Below, piece by piece: positions 33,914 to 42,600 of a stretch of DNA of 64,000 nucleotides; within the stretch, counting starts at the first letter, position 1, and every line of letters begins with the position of its first letter. The position numbers and the translations under genes are program-made. Origin of the DNA: Bacteroides stercorirosoris (GTDB lineage: Bacteria; Bacteroidota; Bacteroidia; Bacteroidales; Bacteroidaceae); contig NZ_FQZN01000004.1 in the NCBI RefSeq assembly GCF_900142015.1, positions 186,001-250,000 of the forward strand. Direction: 5' to 3'. The notes under the pieces are model-generated. The model ran no database searches, had not been told where the DNA came from, and saw only the letters and a program-made list of their open reading frames with translations.

Positions 33914-35071
33914 ATGATTACACACGAAAATATAGAAATCATTCACCGTTTCTTTCAGGTGGTTCAAGCCCCTTTCGAGGAGATGCTGACGAACTTGCTG
34001 GCAGACTACAAGTCGGTTTATACCCCTGTACGTATGGTGATATTCGGTGCGCCGGTAGGTAATGAAGAGTACGTAGTGCGCTTTGCCCGCATCAGGGAGG
34101 CGGTGAAGGAATCGTTTGGAGACAACGGCCCTTTGGTAAGCTATGTGGCGCAACCTCCCCAGACAATGGGACTGACGATGGAAGTGCACGAAGTATTGCT
34201 GACCGGACTGGACCGGATTGAATACCGGAGCCGGGAAGGAATGCCGTATATCACCATTGAAAGGGAAGGATGCAAGCGCTTGTTTCTGAGTGGCGTGACG
34301 GGAGATGTGCTCCGCCAGAACATCCGCGAGCAGTCTCACGAGGTTTTCTCAAAGATAGCCGGAGTACTGGAAGCGGAAAATATGCCGGTTTCTACCATTA
34401 TACGCCAGTGGAATTATATCGAGAAGATAACGGCCTATGATGCAACCGGTCATCAGCACTATCAGGACTTCAATGATGCCCGTTCCCTGTTTTATCATGG
34501 GGTGGAGTGGGCAACAGGTTATCCGGCAGCTACCGGTATCGGTACGCAATGGGGAGGCATCATGATTGATTTGGATGCGTTGCTCTGCAAAGACAGGAGC
34601 GTTCAGGTGCACGGGGTGGATAATCCCCTGCAGGTTGCCGCCCACGCTTATTCTCAGGAAGTGTTGCTGGGAGAGGCCGACAAGGCACTGCTGCATAAGA
34701 CGACTCCCAAGTTCGAGCGTGCCAAAGCTGTATGGAAAGAAGACCACGGCTTTATCTACGTCTCCGGCACGGCGGCCATCCGTGGCGAGCAAAGCCTGGA
34801 AGGAGTCGGGATAGAGAAACAAACGCTGGCAACGCTTGAGAATATCGAATATCTGGTATCGCGTGACAACCTCAACCGCTCCGGTATTCCTGCAACGGGA
34901 GATGCCACACTCATCACCTTCCGGGTTTACGTGAAGCATTGGGAAGACATGGAAGTGGCGAAACGGACCGTGACGGAACGATATCCGGACTTGCCTGCCA
35001 TTTATACTCTGACCGACGTGTGCCGTTCGGAACTGCTGATAGAGATAGAGGGGATGGGCATTCTCTGTTGA
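33914..35071 (+). CDS. Chorismatase (FkbO/Hyg5)-like / RidA-superfamily protein
   Basis: The protein has 385 residues, no signal peptide, so cytoplasmic. The order of motifs matches chorismatases: IRQWNYIEKI, YQDFNDARSLFYHG, GYPAATGIGTQWGG, NPLQVAAHAYSQ, FERAKAVW and FIYVSGTAAIRGEQS followed by a RidA-like tail. Chorismatases hydrolyse chorismate to dihydroxycyclohexadiene carboxylate or hydroxybenzoates. Remote homologues need not keep that activity. The N-terminal 110 residues are less conserved. It lies 19 bases after the cytochrome gene and 34 before a cupin gene. A mutase-less DAHP synthase at 43902, the entry enzyme to chorismate, makes a chorismate link at this locus worth noting, but substrate use is inference. 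Confidence 0.7.
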   Translation: MITHENIEIIHRFFQVVQAPFEEMLTNLLADYKSVYTPVRMVIFGAPVGNEEYVVRFARIREAVKESFGDNGPLVSYVAQPPQTMGLTMEVHEVLLTGLDRIEYRSREGMPYITIEREGCKRLFLSGVTGDVLRQNIREQSHEVFSKIAGVLEAENMPVSTIIRQWNYIEKITAYDATGHQHYQDFNDARSLFYHGVEWATGYPAATGIGTQWGGIMIDLDALLCKDRSVQVHGVDNPLQVAAHAYSQEVLLGEADKALLHKTTPKFERAKAVWKEDHGFIYVSGTAAIRGEQSLEGVGIEKQTLATLENIEYLVSRDNLNRSGIPATGDATLITFRVYVKHWEDMEVAKRTVTERYPDLPAIYTLTDVCRSELLIEIEGMGILC

Positions 35072-35105
35072 GACTGATTATTAACCATTAAAATAGAGTG
35101 AACAT

Positions 35106-35786
35106 ATGAAATTAAAAGAAGTATTAACCTTGGCATTAATTGCCTTCTGCGGCGTAGGGATTGCCTCCTGCACGGCAGAAACTAAAAAAACAGAACAAGT
35201 TATGACACAGGAAAAGACTGCGTATCAGAAGAAGTACACGAATGCTGACTTCTACAAAGATGGTAAGTTTGACCAGGAAGCTGCTAAGAAAGCATTCCTC
35301 GACATGTTTGATTTTTATGGTGTGCCCTACACTCCGTTGATGGAGAAGGATATCTGGTTTACGGATTTCGGTCTGGGTGATTTTGAGAATGTAGGTATGG
35401 GTGGTATTTTCTGGGTGAACGATCCCGAATACGGCTATTTCGCACATGCCATTTATCTGTTGCCGGGACAGATGATTCCGGAACATGCTCATGTGAAGAC
35501 TAACTTCCCCGCTAAGCACGAATCGTGGATGGTAGAACACGGATGGGTGTATAACTTCTCCGAAATAGGTGACGAAACTCCGAATGCTCCCGCTATTCCG
35601 GAATCCCACGGCCCCATCAAGAGCAAGAATTTCGTGAAACAGAATGTAGGTGATGTTCTTCGCCTGAAAGAATTGGAAACTTTCCACTTCATGATGGCGG
35701 GTCCCGAAGGAGCCATTGTTGATGAATGGGCTTGCTACCATGACAACGACGGTCTGCGTTTCACCAACGGACAAGCAGCTTTGTAA
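35106..35786 (+). CDS. Cupin lipoprotein resembling D-lyxose isomerase
   Basis: The protein has 226 residues with an SPII signal ending IASC (Cys22). A cupin barrel shows the metal-ligand pattern His127-x-His129 in IPEHAHV, Glu139 in KHESW, and His194 in FHFMM, like sugar isomerases of the D-lyxose ketol-isomerase group. Those enzymes convert aldoses and ketoses in the cytoplasm, whereas this one carries a lipoprotein signal and would sit in the periplasm. It precedes a small VOC protein and ketose-kinase genes, so a role in sugar isomerisation is plausible but inferred. Confidence 0.7.
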   Translation: MKLKEVLTLALIAFCGVGIASCTAETKKTEQVMTQEKTAYQKKYTNADFYKDGKFDQEAAKKAFLDMFDFYGVPYTPLMEKDIWFTDFGLGDFENVGMGGIFWVNDPEYGYFAHAIYLLPGQMIPEHAHVKTNFPAKHESWMVEHGWVYNFSEIGDETPNAPAIPESHGPIKSKNFVKQNVGDVLRLKELETFHFMMAGPEGAIVDEWACYHDNDGLRFTNGQAAL

Positions 35787-35807
35787 AACCTGAATATATT
35801 GAATACC

Positions 35808-36125
35808 ATGAGAAAGATAAATCATTTTGGAGTGCCCACCACCACACCGCAACCCGGTGAAGTGTATGCCGAAGGCTTGAAAGTATGGCTGACCAATTTC
35901 AACGAAAGCCCCAACAAGATAGAATACCTGCGCTTTGAGGAAGGAAGCTGGATGCCGGAACTGATTCAGAAAGTGGCTCACATTGCCTACGAAGTAGATG
36001 ACCTGGAAGCTGAGCTGAAAGGCGCGAAGGTGTTGGTGGAACCGATGCCGGGCGGAGAGAATCTGACGATTGCCTTTATCGAAGAAGAAGGCATTGCCCT
36101 GGAATTAATGCAGTTTGATAAATAA
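35808..36125 (+). CDS. Small VOC-fold (glyoxalase/bleomycin-resistance type) protein
   Basis: The protein has 105 residues from ATG 35808; an in-frame TTG nine bases upstream is less likely. The sequence runs INHFGVPT, KIEYLRFEEGS, KVAHIAYEVDDLEAEL, IAFIEEEGIALELMQ. His in HFGVP, His in AHIAYEV and the C-terminal Glu are typical metal-binding positions of the vicinal-oxygen-chelate fold, whose members include lyases, epimerases and dioxygenases. It has no signal peptide. It sits 21 bases after the cupin and 19 before dhaK. A sugar-phosphate epimerase or isomerase role would fit the context but is not shown. Confidence 0.75.
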   Translation: MRKINHFGVPTTTPQPGEVYAEGLKVWLTNFNESPNKIEYLRFEEGSWMPELIQKVAHIAYEVDDLEAELKGAKVLVEPMPGGENLTIAFIEEEGIALELMQFDK

Positions 36126-36144
36126 CTAAAAAAGGAAAGAAAAC

Positions 36145-37152
36145 ATGATGAATAAATTCATAAACGATCCGGATAACCTGACAGCGGAATTGCTGGAAGG
36201 ATATGCGATGGCTTATAGCAATCAGGTAGCTATTGGCGGAGAAAATATAATTGTGCGTGCCCATGCAAAGGCAGAAGATAAAGTTGCTGTTATCACTTTG
36301 GGCGGTTCCGGCCACGAACCTGCATTAAGTGGTTTTGTAGGCGACGGTATGTTGGACTGTTCCGTGGTTGGTGATATCTTCGCTGCTCCGGGAGCCCAGC
36401 GTTTGTTCCAGGCTTTGCAGATGTTCAAGCGTGAAGCCGGTATTCTGTTGGTTGTGCTGAATCACTCCGGTGACGTGATGAGTGCGAATATGGCATGCCA
36501 GTTGGCGGAACGCACAGGCATCAAGGTGAAGACGATTCTGACCCACGATGATATCAGTGCCGGACTGGATGTGCCGGATGACGACCGTCGTGGCCTGGCA
36601 GGTTGTGTTCCTTTGATTAAGATTGTAGGTGCAGCTGCCGAAGAAGGCAAATCCCTGGATGAAATTATTGAAATCGGCGAACGCTTCAATGCGAGACTGG
36701 CTACGCTGGCTGTCGCAATGAAATCCTGCACTCATCCGCAAAACGGCATGACCATCTCCGATCTTCCCGATGGTGAAATCGAAATCGGTATGGGACAGCA
36801 TGGCGAAGGCGGTGGTGGTCGCAAACAACTGGTTTCCGCCGATGATACGGCCGAAGAAATGATAGGGCTGCTGATGAAGAAACTGCAACCGAAAGCCGGA
36901 AACAAGGCTTTGCTCATTATCAATGGTGTAGGTGCAACCACGCACATGGAGATGAATATCGTCTATCGCAAAGCTCATCAGGTTCTTGAAAATGCAGGCA
37001 TTGAAGTTGCTTCCGCCCGTATCGGCGAGTTGCTGACTGTTCAGGAACAGGCCGGTTTCCAGATGATTCTCGGTTTGCTGGATGATGACCATGTAGACTA
37101 TCTGAACAATAGAATGTCGAACGCTCCTTATTGGACGACTATCGGTAAATAA
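36145..37152 (+). CDS. dhaK: Dihydroxyacetone kinase subunit DhaK-like
   Basis: The protein has 335 residues (ATG 36148 is an alternative start). Motifs are VITLGGSGHEPALSGFVG with His57, VLNHSGDVMSANMA, and GMGQHGEGG with His219 at the position that forms the covalent hemiaminal with dihydroxyacetone in characterised DhaK proteins. DhaK binds the short ketose while DhaL supplies the nucleotide. The neighbouring dhaL begins 3 bases after the stop. No PTS-type DhaM partner is present, so the phosphate donor is probably ATP, as in erythrulose-type kinases of this family. The true substrate may be a ketose other than dihydroxyacetone. Confidence 0.9.
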   Translation: MMNKFINDPDNLTAELLEGYAMAYSNQVAIGGENIIVRAHAKAEDKVAVITLGGSGHEPALSGFVGDGMLDCSVVGDIFAAPGAQRLFQALQMFKREAGILLVVLNHSGDVMSANMACQLAERTGIKVKTILTHDDISAGLDVPDDDRRGLAGCVPLIKIVGAAAEEGKSLDEIIEIGERFNARLATLAVAMKSCTHPQNGMTISDLPDGEIEIGMGQHGEGGGGRKQLVSADDTAEEMIGLLMKKLQPKAGNKALLIINGVGATTHMEMNIVYRKAHQVLENAGIEVASARIGELLTVQEQAGFQMILGLLDDDHVDYLNNRMSNAPYWTTIGK

Positions 37153-37155
37153 AAA

Positions 37156-37770
37156 ATGGATAAACTGACAATAGATGATTTTAAGAAAATGCTCCGTAAT
37201 GCACTGATGTGCATTACGGAACGTTCCGACGAGTTCTCAAAGCTGGATGCGGTGCTGGGCGATGGCGATCATGGTACGGCTATCGTACAATCCATGTCCG
37301 CCCTTGTAGCGACGGCTGATAAGGGAACTGAATTCAAGTCCATGCTGAATGATATGAGTTTCAATCTGATGCTCGAAATCAGTGGCTCCACAAGTACTTT
37401 GCTGGGAGGTTTCTTCCTCGGTATGAGCGATCATGCGGCAGGTACCGAACTGGATGCCGCAGGCGTGAAAGCTATGTTTGCAGGCGGACTCGAAGGTGTG
37501 AGAAAACAGACGAAAGCAAAACAGGGAGATAAAACAATGATGGATGCCCTGATTCCGGCAGTAGAGGCGATTCAGGCATGCGATTCCACAGATGTGAAAA
37601 CCATCCTGACGGCAGGTGCCGAAGCTGCTGTGAAAGGTGCCGAAGCTACTAAAGACATGAAGGCAAATTTCGGACGGGCCCGCAACTACGGTGAACGTTC
37701 CATTGGTTATGCCGACTCCGGAGCATCTTCCTGGTCGTGCATGTTCGATGCATTTGCAAAGGCGCTATGA
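37156..37770 (+). CDS. dhaL: Dihydroxyacetone kinase subunit DhaL-like
   Basis: The protein has 204 residues, all-helical DAK2/DhaL type. The Mg-ADP/ATP-binding Asp cluster is visible in LDAVLGDGDHGTA, followed by SGSTSTLLGGFFLG, GDKTMMDALIPA and a GERSIGYADSGASSW C-terminus. DhaL donates phosphate to the ketose held by DhaK. It is translated almost directly after dhaK (3-base gap). An 83-base gap with a small hairpin-forming sequence (AGGT...ACCT near 37789-37807) separates it from the LsrF-like gene. Confidence 0.9.
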   Translation: MDKLTIDDFKKMLRNALMCITERSDEFSKLDAVLGDGDHGTAIVQSMSALVATADKGTEFKSMLNDMSFNLMLEISGSTSTLLGGFFLGMSDHAAGTELDAAGVKAMFAGGLEGVRKQTKAKQGDKTMMDALIPAVEAIQACDSTDVKTILTAGAEAAVKGAEATKDMKANFGRARNYGERSIGYADSGASSWSCMFDAFAKAL

Positions 37771-37853
37771 TTCGGTAGCTTGTCGGACAGGTATGCAGCA
37801 GTCACCTGCATGGTAAATGAAGTTATGAACAATATTAATATAAGTAAAAAGAA

Positions 37854-38729
37854 ATGGCTGATTTAGATGATTTGAGAGAAGGCAGTAACTTTGGTTTAGG
37901 CGTTGTCTCTTCTAATAATAATTTTCATGTAAAAGGCGCGGAGAACCTTCCGTGGGGTATGAAAGACCGCTTGTCGCGTATCTTCAACCCGAAAACAGGC
38001 CGTACAGTGATGCTGGCATTCGATCACGGCTTTATTATGGGACCTACGTCCGGACTGGAACGTATTGATTTGAATATCGTTCCGCTGATTGAGTATGCCG
38101 ATTGTCTGATGTGTACGCGTGGCATTCTCCGCACAATGATACCTCCCACAACAAACAAACCCATCTGTCTCCGTTCCGATGCGGGCACTTCCATCCTGAC
38201 AGAACTGAATGACAATGTTCTGATAGACGTTGAAGACGCCATTCGCATGAACGTTTCGGCTATGGCCGTGATGCTTTCCATCGGCGATGCTGCCCACGAA
38301 GCGAAGACGGTTGCCAATCTCTATAAGGCTGTCGATAAAGGTGCCCGCTATGGAATTCCGGTGATGGGTGTGACGGCTGTGGGCAAGGATATGGCGCGTG
38401 ATGCACGTTATTTTGGTCTGGCTTCGCGCATTGCTGCCGAGAATGGCGCCAATATCGTGAAAACCTATTATTGCGATGGTTTTGAGAATGTAGTGGCAGC
38501 TTGTCCTGTTCCTGTGGTGATTGCAGGCGGAAAGAAACTTCCCGAACTGGAAGCATTGGAATTGTGCTACAAAGCTATCAGCGAAGGTGCTGCCGGCGTG
38601 GATATGGGACGTAACGTATTCCAGTCCGAAGCTCCCGCTGCCATGATACAGGCTGTTCATGCAGTGGTGCATGATGGGTTGAAGCCTGAGCAGGCGCTTG
38701 AGCTGTTCAATGAACTGAAGAATAAGTAA
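37854..38729 (+). CDS. LsrF-like class I aldolase/thiolase
   Basis: The protein has 291 residues, about the length of E. coli LsrF. It shares MADLDD at the start, [52 protein letters not shown] and GGKKLPE with that enzyme. The Schiff-base lysine of LsrF is Lys203, and here IVKTYY places Lys at residue 203. LsrF transfers an acetyl group from 3-hydroxy-2,4-pentanedione-5-phosphate to CoA, yielding DHAP and acetyl-CoA, in autoinducer-2 breakdown. No LsrK, LsrG or Lsr transporter is nearby. Instead DhaK-DhaL precede it, so it probably cleaves or forms a different phosphorylated ketose. Gene symbol withheld for that reason. Confidence 0.88.
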   Translation: MADLDDLREGSNFGLGVVSSNNNFHVKGAENLPWGMKDRLSRIFNPKTGRTVMLAFDHGFIMGPTSGLERIDLNIVPLIEYADCLMCTRGILRTMIPPTTNKPICLRSDAGTSILTELNDNVLIDVEDAIRMNVSAMAVMLSIGDAAHEAKTVANLYKAVDKGARYGIPVMGVTAVGKDMARDARYFGLASRIAAENGANIVKTYYCDGFENVVAACPVPVVIAGGKKLPELEALELCYKAISEGAAGVDMGRNVFQSEAPAAMIQAVHAVVHDGLKPEQALELFNELKNK

Positions 38730-38747
38730 TATCGACAATAAAAAAGA

Positions 38748-39647
38748 ATGATGAGGATTTATATCATTATTGGGGTCATTCTTTCCATGACATTCCGGGT
38801 GGCGGCACAAGATAAACTCTTGGTTGCCGGCTCTGGAAATCCGGATATTCTGCTGGTAGACAAACAAACCGGCAAAGTGGAGTGGAAACATGCTTTAGAA
38901 AAGGGAGAAGAATGTAATACGGTTGCTCTGACACGTAAAGGAGAAGTGCTGTATTCCTATAAACGGGGTGCCAAACTCGTGACCTGGGACCATCAGGTGG
39001 TTTGGGATTATCAAACACCGGACAAAACAGAATTGCAATCAGCTACCTTGTTGCGTAACGGAGGCGTATTACTTGGAATATGCGGTAATCCCGCCCGATT
39101 CATCGAACTGGATAAGAACGGGAAAGAAGTGAACGAAGTGCTTCTGGACTTGGATGTGGAAAGACCCCACAACCAGTTCCGCCAGGTGTTTCAGCTCAGG
39201 AATAAGAATTATCTGATACCGGTGATGGCGAAACAGAAAGTGCTGGAAGTAACCCGTAAAGGGAAAGTGGTGGCGGAACATCAGATTGACGGCAAAGCCT
39301 TTTCGTCACTCGAACTGAAAGATGGAAATTTGCTGTTGCCTTGCGGAGACGGGCATTATTATATGGTGATTGACCGTCGGACAGGAAAGGAACTGAAGAG
39401 GACGAATGCCGGTGATATACCGGGAGTGTCCTTGTTGTTTGTCGGGCAGATATTACAGTTGGAAAATCAGAACTTATTGATTTGTAATTGGTACGGACAT
39501 ACGAAAGACGCTACAGTGGACGAACCTCAGTTGATAGAAGTGGATAAGGACGGCAAAGTGGTATGGCGCTTGCATGACAAGAAGAATGTAGGTAAGATAT
39601 CTACTGCCTGTTATTTGAAAGATTTCCGGTTACCGGACTTGAAATAG
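38748..39647 (+). CDS. Secreted PQQ/WD-like beta-propeller protein
   Basis: The protein has 299 residues with a signal peptide ending VAAQ (residues 1-20). Repeated strands of the form ILLVDKQTGKVEWKH, LVTWDHQVVWDYQT, FIELDKNGKEV, LIEVDKDGKVVWRL mark a six- or seven-blade propeller similar to PQQ-binding-like repeats. No catalytic residues were recognised. It stands 18 bases after the aldolase and 25 before the large HzsA-like fusion, so it may be a periplasmic partner of the two heme proteins of the operon, perhaps a binding or docking subunit. Confidence 0.75.
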   Translation: MMRIYIIIGVILSMTFRVAAQDKLLVAGSGNPDILLVDKQTGKVEWKHALEKGEECNTVALTRKGEVLYSYKRGAKLVTWDHQVVWDYQTPDKTELQSATLLRNGGVLLGICGNPARFIELDKNGKEVNEVLLDLDVERPHNQFRQVFQLRNKNYLIPVMAKQKVLEVTRKGKVVAEHQIDGKAFSSLELKDGNLLLPCGDGHYYMVIDRRTGKELKRTNAGDIPGVSLLFVGQILQLENQNLLICNWYGHTKDATVDEPQLIEVDKDGKVVWRLHDKKNVGKISTACYLKDFRLPDLK

Positions 39648-39672
39648 GAGATTAACTTTAGAACAAAGTATT

Positions 39673-42600
39673 ATGAATAAGAAATTATTAGTAATGTCGG
39701 TATGCATTGCTTTATCGCTCCCTGGCATGGCACAGCGGAGGGCAAGTGCAAAGGTGAAAGCGCCTGCTACGTGGGCGGAAAGCATTGCTGCGGCTAAGAA
39801 TCAGGCCTATGCGGAGATGCAGAAGACTTGTTTGCCCGTTGCATCGAAGGTGATTAAGGCAAAGGAGGCGGCAGTACCTTTTTCGGCTGACGTGACCGGA
39901 CTGGATGAGATGGTACTCTATACCTGGGGCACTGTGGACGGTACGGGAGACGACCAGGCTGTATGGGCGAATGCCAAACTGACGGCAGCAGACGGTTCAT
40001 CTGTCTGGCTGAATGATTTAAGAGATACATTCAAAAAGACTGGCAGCGGTGGCTTGCGTTTCAATGAGAATGCCAAGGGACAAAATGTTGTCATGAAGGG
40101 CAAAACCTACAAACGCACGATTATGGCAAATGCCAACGCACAGATTGTTGTGCCTTTGGATAAGAAATATGTCCGTTTCGAGGCAGAGATTGGGTTGGAG
40201 AACCGTTCTTCCGCAGGTACGGTGATTTTCCGTTTGCAAGGCATTACGGGTTCTGAAGCCGCTGCGGATATCGTGAAGAAATATCAGGCGGAAGCCACGG
40301 CATTCCTGCCTTTCGGTGGAAGCGATATGAAGGCATTGGTTACAACCTATGATGCCAGCATTGAGAAGCATATCGTAACCGAAGTGACAAACTTGCTGAA
40401 TGATAAAACCTACTTCACCGCGCAGATAGCCCAGATAGCTTCGAAACCGACGTTGGATGAACAAGTTATCGGTTATCTGAACCTGGCGCAGGATGCAATG
40501 AAAGTGTATCGCTTGCAGGAATCTCTGAGCTGGCTCAATATGCGTGCCATCGAAGAGGCTTATAAAGATATGGCCCAGGATGCCGGTTATGATAAGAATA
40601 CGAATCAGGCAAGACTTGCCGAACTGAAACTGTTGACCGGAAAAGGTTTTTCCGGAATTTATAAGAATGACGCGTCGGCCATAGAAGCAGCTAACAAGGC
40701 TTTGCGGCTGAAACGTGATATCTTGCTGGCAAACACTGCCCTGGACATGGACAAGATTATTGTCGGCCGTTATAAAATAGGTACTTCCGCCCGTCAGGTG
40801 AATCCGCGTGCCCTGGGTACTCAAAACAATAACTGGTCTAACCAGACTTCCGCTTCCCGTGGTGGTTTCAATGCGGAAATTGCAGAATTGACCAATCTGC
40901 GCGGAGATGTTCAGAGCCGGACTATTTTTAAGCCGACCAACGGCTCTTCTGTTCCCGACCTGAAACTTCATTGGGATGCCGAGCGCCTCATGTTCTCTAT
41001 GGTAGACACTGACCGCCGCTGGCAGGTGTTTGAAGTGAAACTGGATGGTACCGGTCTGAAGAAGTTGATTGAGACACCGGAGAAAGACCTGGAATTCTTT
41101 GACGCCACCTATTTGCCCTCCGGCAAGATTATCGCCGTTTCCAATATCGGCTATAACGGTGTGCCCTGTGTGAATGGTAACGATGAAGTGGGTAATATGT
41201 GTTTGTATGACCCGAAGGATGGCTCATTGCGCCGTCTTACCTTCGACCAGGATGCCAACTGGGCACCTACGGTAATGAATAACGGCCGCATCATGTATAC
41301 CCGCTGGGAATATACCGACCTGACTCATTACTTCTCCCGCTTTGTGATGCACATGAATCCGGACGGAACCGAACAGAAATCCCTGTACGGTAGCGGTTCT
41401 TACTTCCCGAACAGTACGTTCGATGCCAAGCCTTTGCCCGGTGGTTCTTCACAGTTTATCGGTGTGATTTCCGGTCACCACGGAGTAACCCGTTCCGGAC
41501 GTCTGATGCTGTTTGATCCTTCAAAGAGCCGTAAATCAGAGAAAGGTATGTTGCAGGAATTGCCTTTCCGCGACCGTAAGATTGAGCCGATTGTAAAAGA
41601 CCGGTTGGTAGACGGTGTATGGCCTCAGTTTATCAAGCCCTATCCGCTGACTGATAAATATTTCCTCGTTACGGCAAAATTGAACGAAAGTGCTCTGTGG
41701 GGTATCTATCTGATAGACGTCTACGATAACCTGACGCTTATTGCCGAATTCGAAGGAGAAGGTCTCATTTGTCCTACTCCGGTGGTGAAACGTCCTGTTC
41801 CTCCGATAATTCCGGAGAAAATAAAGCCGGGAAGCAAAGAAGCTACCGTATTTATTCAGGATATCTATGAGGGTGAAGGTCTGCAAGGTGTGCCTCGTGG
41901 TACAGTGAAAGCATTCCGTGTGCTTGCTTATGAATATGCTTATAATAAGACTCCGTCCGACCATTGGGCACAGGGTGTTCAGAGTGGTTGGGATATCAAA
42001 CGCCTGTTGGGTACGGTGCCTGTTGAAGAGGACGGTTCCGCTATCTTCACGATTCCTGCTAATACGCCTATTTCGTTGCAACCGTTGGATTCTGAAGGAC
42101 GTGCCATTCAGTGGATGCGTAGCTGGCTGACAGGTATGCCGGGTGAAACCGTTTCTTGTGTCGGTTGCCACGAAGACCAGAATCAGCTTCCCATCCCGAA
42201 ACGTGTGAAAGCCTCGGCAATGGCTCCCCATGCCATCACGAAGCCGGAAGGCGGAGTACGCTCTTTCACTTTTGATTTGGAAGTACAGCCGGTGCTCGAC
42301 CGTGCTTGTATTGCTTGCCATGATGGTTCTAACAAGTTGGCCGACTTTACCGGTGGTAAAATCGACAAGTTCTCCGGATTTGGAGTCAGCTATTTGAATC
42401 TGCATCCTTACGTATACCGTCAGGGTCCTGAAGCAGAAATCGAAGTACTTGATCCGTATGAATATCATGCTTCTGTAAGTCCGCTGATTAAAATATTGAA
42501 GACCGGACATCATGGAGTGGAACTGACGGATAAGGAATGGCAGGCCCTTTACAACTGGATTGACTTCAACGCTCCTTATCACGGCAAGTTCAATGCCAAC

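Noticed and set aside
37854..38729. Complete Lsr autoinducer-2 uptake and degradation operon
   Set aside because: Only the LsrF-like gene is present; no LsrK, LsrG, LsrR or LsrACDB homologue is nearby.
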